A stretch of 32,590 nucleotides of DNA from JAWOHX01 sp046484975 (GCA_046484975.1 JAWOHX010000014.1:1-32590), one strand, 5' to 3'; counted from the first letter of the stretch, positions 25,740 to 32,590 are shown. A program made the numbers and translations. The notes: generated by a model from the letters alone, not told the origin.

Positions 25740-25893
25740 ATATAAAATTCGTGAGGTTTTACAGAATCATGCTCTCCTCCATGGAGCTGTGACAGCATGG
25801 GAGAGGATACATCACCGGGACGTGTTCCTGAAGGAACTGGTGATGCGATGTGGTCATCCGGATGACAAAACCGGCTCCTGAGAGCCGGTTTTA
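25740..25893 (+). ncRNA. candidate structured RNA or structured 3' UTR
   Basis: The 207-base gap between convergent genes holds four consecutive hairpins on the plus strand. CTCTCC (25772-25777) pairs with GGAGAG (25800-25805) around GCTG-TGA-CAGC. CATCACC (25810-25816) pairs with GGTGATG (25839-25845) around GTTCC-TGAA-GGAAC. GTCATCCGGATGAC (25853-25866) is a perfect palindrome. The last hairpin is the terminator. A TATAAA-like -10 lies near 25741-25746. No coding frame is convincing. It may be a small RNA or the structured end of the upstream transcript. Confidence 0.3.
25867..25892. terminator. bidirectional Rho-independent terminator
   Basis: AAAACCGGCTC (25867-25877), loop CTGA, GAGCCGGTTTT (25882-25892). 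The A-run on one side and T-run on the other let it stop transcription from both the upstream plus-strand gene and the convergent minus-strand methyltransferase gene. Confidence 0.9.
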
Positions 25894-25923
25894 TGATCCT
25901 CTGAAATCTTCTGTTCCAAGTCG

Positions 25924-26724
25924 TCAGATTTCCAGTTTCCCCTCCCGGAATTTCGTGAGGTACTCCATACAGAAATCATCGTATCCCATCAGGGCTTCCG
26001 CTGCATACAGGAAGGTCATGAGCTTGGTATCCAGGGGATCCATGATTGCACCGTCCATGCCAGAGGCGATGGCAGCAACCAAAAAAGCCTGGTTCATGAT
26101 TTTCCTGGCCGGGATACCGAAGGAGATGTTGCTGAGTCCGCAGGTGATGTGGACCTCGGGATATTCGGATTTTACGATCCGCATGGTTTCCAGGGCCACC
26201 CTGCCGTAATGGGATCCCGTTCCGATGGGCCGGATCATGGGGTCGATGAATATATCGTTCAGGGCAACGCCTGCCCTGGTGAGTTTTTCGATGAGTCTTC
26301 TGGCGATGACCACCCGGTCCTGCTCGGTCTCAGGCATACCGGTGTCATCCATGCAAAGGGCGATGACGGAGGCCTTGTACTCCACTACCAGTGGAAGAAC
26401 CGCGTCAAAACGCTCCTTCTCATCGGTGATGGAGTTGATGATGGGTTTGCCGTTCCTGTTGGCCTTGAGTCCCTTTTCCAAAGCCTTTGGATTGGGGGAG
26501 TCAATGGACAGGGGGGCGTCGACGACCTCCTGTACGGTTTTCACCAGCCACTCCAGCCTCTCGGGCTCATCCCCGAAAAACATTCCGGCGTTCACGTCAA
26601 TATAACTTGCACCGGCTTCATGCTGCCTTTTTGCAAGGTCCTGTATGGCCGGGGCATCGTATTTCTCGATGGCAGGCCGGATGGACTTCAATGTGCTGTT
26701 GATTTTCTCTCCGATTATGATCAT
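25924..26724 (-). CDS. methyltetrahydrofolate methyltransferase (AcsE/MtgA-type pterin-binding)
   Basis: A 266-residue TIM-barrel enzyme that moves the methyl group between methyltetrahydrofolate and a corrinoid protein, as in the Wood-Ljungdahl pathway (AcsE) or in methylamine/glycine-betaine systems (MtgA). Pterin-site residues match the Moorella enzyme closely: Asp75 in SIDSPNP, Asn97 in PIINSIT, Asp161 in FIDPMI and Asn199 in GLSNISFG. The length fits the stand-alone family. The ATG at 26724 has GAGGG upstream and a near-perfect sigma-A promoter. No corrinoid protein or CODH/ACS gene is in the window, so its partner is not seen. AcsE and MtgA cannot be separated with certainty here. Confidence 0.93.
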   Translation of the reverse strand: MIIIGEKINSTLKSIRPAIEKYDAPAIQDLAKRQHEAGASYIDVNAGMFFGDEPERLEWLVKTVQEVVDAPLSIDSPNPKALEKGLKANRNGKPIINSITDEKERFDAVLPLVVEYKASVIALCMDDTGMPETEQDRVVIARRLIEKLTRAGVALNDIFIDPMIRPIGTGSHYGRVALETMRIVKSEYPEVHITCGLSNISFGIPARKIMNQAFLVAAIASGMDGAIMDPLDTKLMTFLYAAEALMGYDDFCMEYLTKFREGKLEI

Positions 26725-26762
26725 CAGGGATCCCTCTCTTTACCATGTATTTTTCCTTGTCC

Positions 26763-26791
26763 ATTATATTTCACCCCCTGCCGCTTGTCAA
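26763..26791 (-). promoter_or_regulatory. consensus sigma-A promoter of the methyltransferase gene
   Basis: On the minus strand TTGACA (26791-26786) and TATAAT (26768-26763) are exactly 17 bases apart, a perfect sigma-A promoter. The start codon is about 38 bases downstream of the -10. This is the strongest promoter I saw in the window. Confidence 0.85.
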
Positions 26792-26854
26792 TCAGAGGCA
26801 ATGTGCTGCGGGTGCTATGCATCCTGGTTTCTTGAGGCCTCTGACCAAAAAAAA

Positions 26855-26883
26855 TTGAACAGGACGGGTTCTGATGATATAAT
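26855..26883 (+). promoter_or_regulatory. fhs: sigma-A promoter of fhs
   Basis: TTGAAC (26855-26860) and TATAAT (26878-26883) are 17 bases apart. Transcription would start near 26890, leaving a leader of about 105 bases before fhs. This promoter and the minus-strand one are divergent and about 60 bases apart. Confidence 0.75.
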
Positions 26884-26899
26884 CTCAATGAGCTTCACA

Positions 26900-26954
26900 G
26901 GTGCCCGGATAGAATGGTCCGCGCATCCATGTGTCTGGAATGGCATCAGGCACC
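26900..26954 (+). promoter_or_regulatory. structured 5' leader of fhs, possible riboswitch
   Basis: GGTGCC (26900-26905) and GGCACC (26949-26954) close a 55-base element, inside which GGAT (26907-26910) can pair with ATCC (26925-26928). The element ends about 30 bases before the GGAGGAG ribosome site. Tetrahydrofolate riboswitches are known before folate genes, but I do not see a clear match to the conserved core, so the call stays at a candidate cis-regulatory leader. Confidence 0.35.
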
Positions 26955-26994
26955 GGAAGGAACATGAAATACCAGTAACGGAGGAGACGAACCA

Positions 26995-28668
26995 ATGAGA
27001 AGCGACATAGAAATCGCCCAGAGCAATCAGATGATGCCCATCGTGGAGATTGCGGACAAATTGGGCATCGACAGGAACAACATAGAATTGTACGGCAATT
27101 ACAAAGCCAAAATCGACTACAACATGCTCGCCGGGATGGAAGCCAGGCCTGACGGGAAACTCATCCTGGTCACCGCCATCACCCCCACCCCCGCCGGGGA
27201 GGGAAAGACCACCACCTCCGTGGGACTCGGCGATGCGCTGCACAGGATCGGGAAAAAAGTCATGATTGCCCTCAGGGAGCCTTCCCTGGGACCCGTGTTC
27301 GGTGTCAAGGGAGGCGCTGCGGGAGGCGGATATTCCCAGGTGGTCCCCATGGAGGACATCAACCTTCATTTCACAGGTGACATGCATGCCGTCGGTGCCG
27401 CCAACAACCTGCTGGCGGCCATGGTGGACAACCACATATACCAGGGAAACGGCCTGAACATCGACACCAGGAAAATCACCTGGAAACGATGTGTGGACAT
27501 GAATGACCGGCAATTGCGGTTCATCGTCGACGGCCTCAACGGAAAAACCAACGGGACTCCCAGGGAGGACGGGTACGACATCACAGTGGCCTCGGAAATC
27601 ATGGCCATCCTGTGCCTTTCAAAGGACCTGGACGACCTGAAAGCGAAAATCAAAAGGATTGTCATTGGCTACACACGGGATGACAAGCCCGTGACCGCAG
27701 GGGAGCTGAAGGCGGAAGGCGCCATGGCCGCCCTGCTCAAGGATGCATTGAAGCCCAATCTGGTACAGACCCTGGAACACACCCCGGCTTTTGTGCACGG
27801 CGGACCCTTCGCCAACATCGCCCATGGCTGCAATAGCATCATGGCCACAAGGATGGCGTTGAAACTGGCGGATTACGTGGTTACGGAAGCGGGATTCGGT
27901 GCTGACCTTGGGGCAGAGAAGTTTCTGGACATCAAGTGCCGCATGAGTGGGCTGAGACCTTCTGCGGTGGTCATCGTGGCCACTGTGCGAGCGCTCAAAC
28001 ACCATGGAGGCTGTGCCAAGGCCGAACTGTCCGTGGAAAATCTTCAGGTCCTGGAAAAAGGAATCCCCAACCTTCTCAAACATATCGAGAACATCAACGT
28101 GAAGTTCGGCCTGCCCGCAGTGGTGGCCATCAACCGTTTCCCCACGGACACCGAAAAGGAACTGGCCCTCGTGGAAGAAAAGTGCAGGGAATTTGGGGTC
28201 CATGTCTCCCTGTCCGAGGTCTGGGGAAAAGGTGGTGCCGGCGGAGAAGACCTTGCGCGGCAAGTGGTACAGCTGGCGGAAAACAACCCCGGGGATTTCC
28301 GCTTCATGTACACGGACGAGATGGGGCTCCGGGAAAAAATCCAGGCAGTGGCCACCGGCATTTATGGGGCGGACGGTGTGGACTTCCAGCCGGAGGCATT
28401 GAAATCCATCCGGAAGCTGGAGGGGTTCGGTTTCAGGAACCTTCCGGTGTGCATGGCCAAGACCCAGTACTCCCTTTCCGATGATCCTGCAAAAATCGGA
28501 AAACCGGAGAATTTCCGTGTGACGGTACGCAATGTCAGGGTTTCCGCAGGGGCGGGATTCGTGGTTGCCCTCACCGGGGAGATCATGACCATGCCCGGGC
28601 TTCCCAAGGTCCCGGCGGCGGAGAGCATCGATGTGGATAAGACAGGGAAAATCTCCGGCCTGTTCTAG
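26995..28668 (+). CDS. fhs: formate-tetrahydrofolate ligase
   Basis: It makes 10-formyltetrahydrofolate from formate, ATP and tetrahydrofolate, the first folate step of the Wood-Ljungdahl methyl branch and a source of C1 units for purines. The 557-residue length is standard. The nucleotide loop TPTPAGEGKTTT is at 63-74, and the typical N-terminus (IVEIADKLGI, 16-25) and FGVKGGAAGGGYSQV are present. Strong ribosome site GGAGGAG, promoter and terminator are all visible, so it is probably its own transcript. The neighbouring genes are methyl-transfer proteins, which supports a one-carbon or acetogenic role. Confidence 0.97.
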   Translation: MRSDIEIAQSNQMMPIVEIADKLGIDRNNIELYGNYKAKIDYNMLAGMEARPDGKLILVTAITPTPAGEGKTTTSVGLGDALHRIGKKVMIALREPSLGPVFGVKGGAAGGGYSQVVPMEDINLHFTGDMHAVGAANNLLAAMVDNHIYQGNGLNIDTRKITWKRCVDMNDRQLRFIVDGLNGKTNGTPREDGYDITVASEIMAILCLSKDLDDLKAKIKRIVIGYTRDDKPVTAGELKAEGAMAALLKDALKPNLVQTLEHTPAFVHGGPFANIAHGCNSIMATRMALKLADYVVTEAGFGADLGAEKFLDIKCRMSGLRPSAVVIVATVRALKHHGGCAKAELSVENLQVLEKGIPNLLKHIENINVKFGLPAVVAINRFPTDTEKELALVEEKCREFGVHVSLSEVWGKGGAGGEDLARQVVQLAENNPGDFRFMYTDEMGLREKIQAVATGIYGADGVDFQPEALKSIRKLEGFGFRNLPVCMAKTQYSLSDDPAKIGKPENFRVTVRNVRVSAGAGFVVALTGEIMTMPGLPKVPAAESIDVDKTGKISGLF

Positions 28669-28698
28669 AATTCGCATGTATCATAGGACAAAGCAGGA

Positions 28699-28726
28699 CC
28701 GCGCCCTTTACCGGGCGCGGTTTTTT
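28699..28726 (+). terminator. Rho-independent terminator of fhs
   Basis: A perfect 8-base GC stem CCGCGCCC (28699-28706) / GGGCGCGG (28713-28720) with a 6-base loop is followed by six T residues. Confidence 0.92.
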
Positions 28727-28757
28727 ACGCCGATTCCCGGAAAAAGAGAAAAACATG

Positions 28758-28786
28758 TTGTCAGGGAGAGGTTTTGGCATTAGAAT
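28758..28786 (+). promoter_or_regulatory. sigma-A promoter of the methyltransferase-thioredoxin operon
   Basis: TTGTCA (28758-28763) and TAGAAT (28781-28786) are 17 bases apart, each one base off consensus. The start codon at 28829 is about 40 bases downstream. Confidence 0.72.
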
Positions 28787-28828
28787 GGGTTTGGTTGTAA
28801 GCAAACAACAAGGAAGGTGTGACGAATC

Positions 28829-30457
28829 ATGAAAACCGGAAGAGAACTGGTCATATCAGCCATACGGATGGAGACCACGGAACGGACGCCCTGGGTGCCT
28901 TTCGTCGGGTGCCATGGCGGCTCCCTCATCGGTATGGGAGCGGACATGCTCCTGCAGGATGCGGACCTCATCGTGGAAGCACAGGTGAAGGCAGCGGCCA
29001 TGTATGAGGCCGACGGCATCCCTGTGGCCTTCGACCTGCAAGTGGAGGCGGAAGCGCTGGGATGCAGCCTGAAATGGGAAAAACTCAATCCTCCGGCAGT
29101 ATCCTCCCACATCCTGGAGAACAAGAAACTGGAGGAGCTGTCACTGCCCGACCTGAAAAGCGGAAGGATACCTGTGATGATGGAAGCTGCCGTGAAGCTG
29201 CGCAAGGCGTTGCCGGACATCGCCCTGTATGGGCTGATGACGGGACCGTTCACCCTGGCCCTTCATCTGATGGGCTCCAATGTGTTCATGGAAATGTATG
29301 ACAACCCGGAGAATCTCAAGAAACTGCTCCGGTTCTGCACGGAGGTGGGCAAGGTGATGATCGACGGGTACCTGGATGCGGGTTGTGACATCATCGCCCT
29401 GGTTGATCCCATGACCAGCCAGATCAGCCCGGCCCATTTCGTAGAATTTGTGAGCCAGGAATGCACGGAGCTGTTCCGCCATGTCCGGGAAAAAGGCGGG
29501 CTTTCCAGCTTCTTCGTCTGCGGGGACGCCCTGAAGAACCTGGAGGTCATGTGCGACTGCCGTCCAGACAATGTGAGCGTGGACGAGAACATCCCGCTGG
29601 ACATCGTCAAGGATACCTGCCTGGAGAGGAATGTCTCCTTTGGCGGGAACCTCAGGCTCACCACGGCGCTGCTCAACGGGACCCCCGACCAGAACGCCAT
29701 TTATGCCTTCCGGTGCCTGAAAACCGGTGGGACCACCGGATATGTCCTGGCCCCGGGATGCGACATTCCCTATGACGTTCCGCCGGCGAACCTTCAGGCT
29801 GTGGCCGGGGTCGCCAGGGACGAATACAAACGACAGGTGGCCGAGGAACTTGATGCAAAAGGATTGCAGGAGGATACCAAGCTGTTCGACATGTCCGATT
29901 ACGGACGCACCGACAAGGTGATTGTGGACATCATCACCCTGGATTCGGAAGCCTGCGCCCCCTGCCAGTACATGGTGGAGTCCGTCAAGGCAATCGTGCC
30001 TCAGTTCGACGAACTTGTCATCTGGAGGGAGCACAAGATCAAGTCCCCGGACAGCGTGACCTTCATGGCCTCCCTGATGGTGAAAAACGTCCCCACCATC
30101 TGCATCGACGGCAAGATTGCCTTTGTCAGCGTCATTCCCTCCCGGGACCAGCTCATTGAGGTTCTGCAGGAGCGGATCTACAAGAAATTGAAAAGAAGAA
30201 TCAAGAGAAAACAAACCAGGGTCACCGTGGTGGTGGGTGAATGCGAGAAATGCGTGGAAGCCCTGGCGAATGTGAGGACCGCGGTGACTGAGCTGGGCCT
30301 TGACATCGCGGTGGAGGTTTCCAAGGACATGGAGCTTGCGAAAAGCTACGGGGCAGTGGAGCTTCCGGCCATCATCGTTTCCACCTCCCAGCTGAAGGCC
30401 TCGGCCCATGCCCCGGAGGTGAAGATCGTCAAAGAGTGGCTCAAGGACCTGATGTGA
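28829..30457 (+). CDS. MtaA/UroD-family methyltransferase fused to two thioredoxin-like domains
   Basis: Residues 1-345 belong to the uroporphyrinogen-decarboxylase superfamily in the MtaA/MtbA branch, which moves methyl groups between corrinoid proteins and a thiol such as coenzyme M. In that branch zinc is held by HxC and a later Cys. Here Cys231 (FFVCGD) and Cys311 (APGCDIP) are kept, but the His position is Phe229. Residues 361-452 form a thioredoxin-like domain with CAPC (376-379) and Pro422. Residues 463-542 form a second one with CEKC (472-475) and Pro513. MtaA proteins are normally near 340 residues, so the 200-residue tail is an addition. The stop overlaps the start of the CobW gene as TGATG. 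It is not a heme-pathway HemE; the acceptor thiol is unknown. Confidence 0.88.
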   Translation: MKTGRELVISAIRMETTERTPWVPFVGCHGGSLIGMGADMLLQDADLIVEAQVKAAAMYEADGIPVAFDLQVEAEALGCSLKWEKLNPPAVSSHILENKKLEELSLPDLKSGRIPVMMEAAVKLRKALPDIALYGLMTGPFTLALHLMGSNVFMEMYDNPENLKKLLRFCTEVGKVMIDGYLDAGCDIIALVDPMTSQISPAHFVEFVSQECTELFRHVREKGGLSSFFVCGDALKNLEVMCDCRPDNVSVDENIPLDIVKDTCLERNVSFGGNLRLTTALLNGTPDQNAIYAFRCLKTGGTTGYVLAPGCDIPYDVPPANLQAVAGVARDEYKRQVAEELDAKGLQEDTKLFDMSDYGRTDKVIVDIITLDSEACAPCQYMVESVKAIVPQFDELVIWREHKIKSPDSVTFMASLMVKNVPTICIDGKIAFVSVIPSRDQLIEVLQERIYKKLKRRIKRKQTRVTVVVGECEKCVEALANVRTAVTELGLDIAVEVSKDMELAKSYGAVELPAIIVSTSQLKASAHAPEVKIVKEWLKDLM

Positions 30458-31377
30458 TGGACTCGTTGCCCGTCATCCTCATCACCGGGTTCCTGGGGGC
30501 GGGGAAGACCACCTTCCTCAATGCCCTTCTCCGGCATCTGCATGGCTGCGGGAAAAGAACAGCCATGCTGATCAACGAGTTCGGCCGGATCGGCATCGAC
30601 AGGCAACTGGTGGATGACCGGGGCGATGCAGTCTATGAGGTGAACCAGGGGTCCATTTTCTGTGCCTGCACCAGGGACCAGTTTGTGTCCGCGCTGGACA
30701 GTATGGCGTCCCGTCGGCCCGATATCGACATCGCCCTCATCGAATCCACCGGAATCGGCAACACGGGGGATCTTCGGAAATACCTGGACACACCGCCGCT
30801 GCAGGGAAGGATTGATGTCAAGCAGAATTTCTGCCTGGTGGATGCCGCGAACTTCCACAAGGTCCTTGAGACCCTCCCGGCGGTGAGGACGCAGGTGGAG
30901 GAGGCATCGGTCTGTGTCGTGAACAAGACGGACCTGGTCTCGGAGGAACATCTGTCCTCCCTGGAAAAAAAACTGAAGGAAATAAATCCGGACGCCCCGC
31001 TGGCCAGATGCCTGCACGGGGAGCTGGATTTTAACGTATGGCTTGATTTCTCAAAAAGCTGGAGCGCCAGATCCCCCTTGGCACAGACTCCCCCGGAGGA
31101 TATTTCATCGGTGACCCTGACGTCAACCGTACCCATGGACAAGGAAAAGGTCCGGGTCTTCCTCCAAGGCCTATCCCATGCATTGCTGCGGGTAAAGGGA
31201 TTCCTGGTGACAACGGAGGGAACCCTCTACATGGAATGGGTGGGGGGAGGCCTGCTCATACGTCCTGAGTTGAAATGTTATGAAGGCATCTCCAGGCTGG
31301 TGGTCATCGGGCATCGGCTGGATGCGCAGGGCTTGAAGAAAGGATTCCATGCCTGTCGTTCTAATGGACTGACATAA
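30457..31377 (+). CDS. CobW/COG0523-family GTP-binding protein
   Basis: A 306-residue P-loop GTPase of the G3E family, whose members are metallochaperones for zinc, cobalt or nitrile hydratase. The P-loop is GFLGAGKTT (11-19), the switch region has ESTGIGN (96-102) and the base motif is NKTD (156-159). The usual GCxCC metal motif is changed to GSIFCAC (65-71) with Cys69 and Cys71. A C-terminal CobW-C-like domain follows from about 215. The ATG at 30457 overlaps the stop of the methyltransferase fusion, so the two are likely made together. A role in loading metal or activating the corrinoid/zinc methyltransferase is an inference from this pairing. Confidence 0.9.
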   Translation: MDSLPVILITGFLGAGKTTFLNALLRHLHGCGKRTAMLINEFGRIGIDRQLVDDRGDAVYEVNQGSIFCACTRDQFVSALDSMASRRPDIDIALIESTGIGNTGDLRKYLDTPPLQGRIDVKQNFCLVDAANFHKVLETLPAVRTQVEEASVCVVNKTDLVSEEHLSSLEKKLKEINPDAPLARCLHGELDFNVWLDFSKSWSARSPLAQTPPEDISSVTLTSTVPMDKEKVRVFLQGLSHALLRVKGFLVTTEGTLYMEWVGGGLLIRPELKCYEGISRLVVIGHRLDAQGLKKGFHACRSNGLT

Positions 31378-31389
31378 GGAGGGAAGGCG

Positions 31390-31714
31390 ATGAAAAGAAA
31401 GCATGCCATCATATTGGCGGCCACCGGGCTGCTTGTTTGGCCGTACTGGCCGTCCTCATCCCGCAGCTGGAATCCAATCTGGAAGGCCTTCATGACATGG
31501 AAATCAGGAGCATTGACCTTTCCCTGTTGCGGGACGGGACATATTCCGGTGCCTACAGGATGCCGCTGGTTTCTGCTGAGGTGGAGGCGGATATCCAAGA
31601 CGGCACCATCACCCGGGTCCGGTTGGTCAGGCATGTCAACGGGCAGGGGCCACCTATAGCAGCAAGGTTATCCTGAAGGCTGTGGAACTGGCATTGGCCG
31701 GGGATCCAAAATGA
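31390..31714 (+). pseudogene. broken FMN-binding-domain protein gene
   Basis: Three frames are needed to read one protein. Frame 1 from the ATG at 31390 (ribosome site AGGAGGGAAGG) gives the start of a signal anchor, MKRKHAIILAATGLLV. About 31437 the frame changes and gives a region typical of FMN-binding proteins: LLRDGTYSGAYRMPLV and IQDGTITRVRLVRHVNGQG. From 31649 a third frame gives the family's C-terminal ATYSSKVILKAVELAL and a stop at 31714. About 25 residues that normally precede the SGATYSS flavin-attachment motif are missing between the second and third parts. The gene therefore has a frameshift and an internal deletion, and is probably inactive. It follows the CobW gene by 12 bases. 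Confidence 0.8.
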
Positions 31715-31806
31715 CAAGGTCCGGGCAGTATGCAACTTGCACACTCATTTGTGAAATTTTCCCTGTAGAATGATGGTAGATGAAAGGCGATTTCTGAAAA
31801 GTACGG

Positions 31807-31831
31807 TATATCGGACAGTGAAAACGATATA
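31807..31831. promoter_or_regulatory. inverted repeat upstream of the hypothetical gene
   Basis: TATATCG (31807-31813) and CGATATA (31825-31831) are perfect inverted arms with an 11-base spacer, 24 bases before the next start. The 140-base gap 31715-31854 otherwise holds only weak promoter-like sequences such as TAGAAT near 31767. It could be an operator. Confidence 0.35.
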
Positions 31832-31854
31832 TTCCAAATGAAGGAACGGTCTGG

Positions 31855-32283
31855 ATGGACGGACAGGGGGGTGGGTGCTTGAAAAACAAGGAGATAGAGA
31901 AACTGACGGAGTTCATCGGGTATTTTGAGAACGAAGACAACTCATTTTACAGGCACAGCCGGGAGGAAACGGAAGAGGAAGAACTGGAACGGATGCTCCT
32001 GATTTCCTATGACACCGAGGTGATGGAGTTTGTGAGAAAATTCTGGGAAAGCGATATTTCCATGGACTACTGTATGGACTATCTGGACCAGCACATGGGG
32101 AATTATGGTTACAGCTTCCAGACGGCGGTGGAACAGGGTGACTACGAGCTGCTGAGGGCGGTCCTGACCTATCTCATCCGTCAGGAACGCTTCCGGAGCG
32201 GCGTTTGGGCAACCGCCATTGACGAAAGGCTTTTCCTCACCATCCTGAAAAGGCTGGAGGATATGAAGGAAGGCGGGCATTGA
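31855..32283 (+). CDS. small acidic protein, possibly DUF6508-like
   Basis: A 142-residue soluble protein. The N-terminal half is very acidic (ETEEEELE at 38-45). The C-terminal part RAVLTYLIRQERFRSGVWATAI resembles the small DUF6508-type family, in which a similar LTY-RxERF-G-W pattern occurs; I recall this only by pattern. No catalytic motif or membrane segment is seen. The ATG at 31855 has GGAACGG upstream; a TTG at 31879 with a G-rich site is the alternative start. Its terminator lies inside the end of the convergent gene. Function unknown. Confidence 0.72.
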   Translation: MDGQGGGCLKNKEIEKLTEFIGYFENEDNSFYRHSREETEEEELERMLLISYDTEVMEFVRKFWESDISMDYCMDYLDQHMGNYGYSFQTAVEQGDYELLRAVLTYLIRQERFRSGVWATAIDERLFLTILKRLEDMKEGGH

Positions 32284-32311
32284 GCATTTGCTGATACCCG
32301 TTCAGGCGGAT

Positions 32312-32590
32312 TCATGAAGCAGCTGCATGGCCTGCTTCTTTTTTTATGCGCTTCTGAAGCAACGGCTTTTTCCCCAGTATTCCGGTGAACACTCCCAAAA
32401 AGGGCAATATCGCCAGACCCAGAAGGACGGGCCGGTAGCTGCCGGAAAAGGGAGCGAGGCTCACCGTGCGGCGGACCAGAGGGACGAGATCGTCAGGGGC
32501 GCCGGTGATCACCAGCTGGTCATAGGTGAACCGGCGGCCTGGCCGGCACGTGAAGACCAGGTCGGCGGTTTCCGGGGCGAGGCGGTGGAG
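32312..32590 (-). CDS. C-terminal end of a membrane protein (partial, runs off the window)
   Basis: The frame is open from the window edge, giving the last 92 residues. It begins LHRLAPETADLVFTCRPGRR and contains a probable transmembrane helix (RPVLLGLAILPFLGVFTGILG) followed by a basic tail KKPLLQKRIKKEAG. The helix near the C-terminus with positive residues after it suggests a membrane-anchored protein. The family cannot be told from this fragment. Confidence 0.6.
   Translation of the reverse strand, partial: LHRLAPETADLVFTCRPGRRFTYDQLVITGAPDDLVPLVRRTVSLAPFSGSYRPVLLGLAILPFLGVFTGILGKKPLLQKRIKKEAGHAAAS
32316..32345 (+). terminator. Rho-independent terminator of the small acidic gene
   Basis: GAAGCAG (32316-32322) and CTGCTTC (32332-32338) form a stem with a 9-base loop, followed by seven T residues. 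It lies inside the 3' end of the convergent minus-strand gene. Confidence 0.82.

Noticed and set aside
26900..26954. Confident tetrahydrofolate riboswitch
   Set aside because: The location is right, but the conserved core could not be matched by eye, so only a structured leader is claimed.
29141..30409. Long minus-strand open frame opposite the methyltransferase-thioredoxin gene
   Set aside because: The plus-strand frame has conserved domains, ribosome site and promoter; the minus frame has none.
28829..30457. Uroporphyrinogen decarboxylase of heme synthesis (hemE)
   Set aside because: The barrel has MtaA-type cysteines and extra thioredoxin-like domains, and no other heme genes are nearby.

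Overview
The window looks like chromosomal DNA of an anaerobic member of the Clostridia (Bacillota). The main reason is a classic Firmicutes block in its usual order (fmt, YugP-type protease, rsmB, rlmN, PP2C phosphatase, PASTA kinase, rsgA, rpe, thiN), together with formate-tetrahydrofolate ligase and corrinoid-type methyltransferase genes that suggest acetogenic or methyl-group metabolism. Base composition appears rather GC-rich for Clostridia (by eye, not computed). I saw no tRNA, rRNA, IS element or CRISPR array.

Region 1 (1-9051, + strand) is a tightly packed operon for translation quality and signalling. It starts with a truncated fmt whose N-terminal half is absent and is replaced by short direct repeats. 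It runs through yugP, rsmB, rlmN, stp/prpC, prkC, rsgA, rpe and thiN to a GNAT acetyltransferase, with stop/start overlaps at several junctions.

Region 2 (9059-14549, - strand) is a convergent operon. Reading 5' to 3' on the minus strand it holds two intracellular beta-propeller proteins (GH32/43-like and BNR/Asp-box), then rqcH (ribosome quality control) and a class I aminotransferase.

Region 3 (14681-20031, + strand) is transcribed divergently from region 2. It encodes a GH38 alpha-mannosidase, a HAD phosphatase/phosphoglucomutase and a double nitrilase-fold protein whose N-terminal half has lost all three catalytic residues. Regions 2 and 3 together look like an intracellular glycan-processing locus; no transporter is present here.

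Region 4 (20052-24596) has a lipoprotein with its own promoter and terminator. An alpha/beta hydrolase, an XRE-type HTH protein, a second PP2C phosphatase without a kinase, a protein-isoaspartate methyltransferase and a CNNM-type membrane protein follow. Then comes an internally duplicated polytopic membrane protein (24715-25716) and a 200-base intergenic stretch packed with hairpins that ends in a bidirectional terminator.

Region 5 (25924-31714) is a one-carbon/methyl-transfer module. A methyltetrahydrofolate methyltransferase (- strand, consensus promoter) is divergent from fhs, which has a structured leader. Next come a MtaA/UroD-family protein fused to two thioredoxin-like domains, a CobW-type GTPase with an altered metal motif, and a broken FMN-binding-domain gene. 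The MtaA-thioredoxin fusion with its CobW partner is the most unusual system in the window. The window ends with a small acidic hypothetical protein and the C-terminal end of a minus-strand membrane protein.
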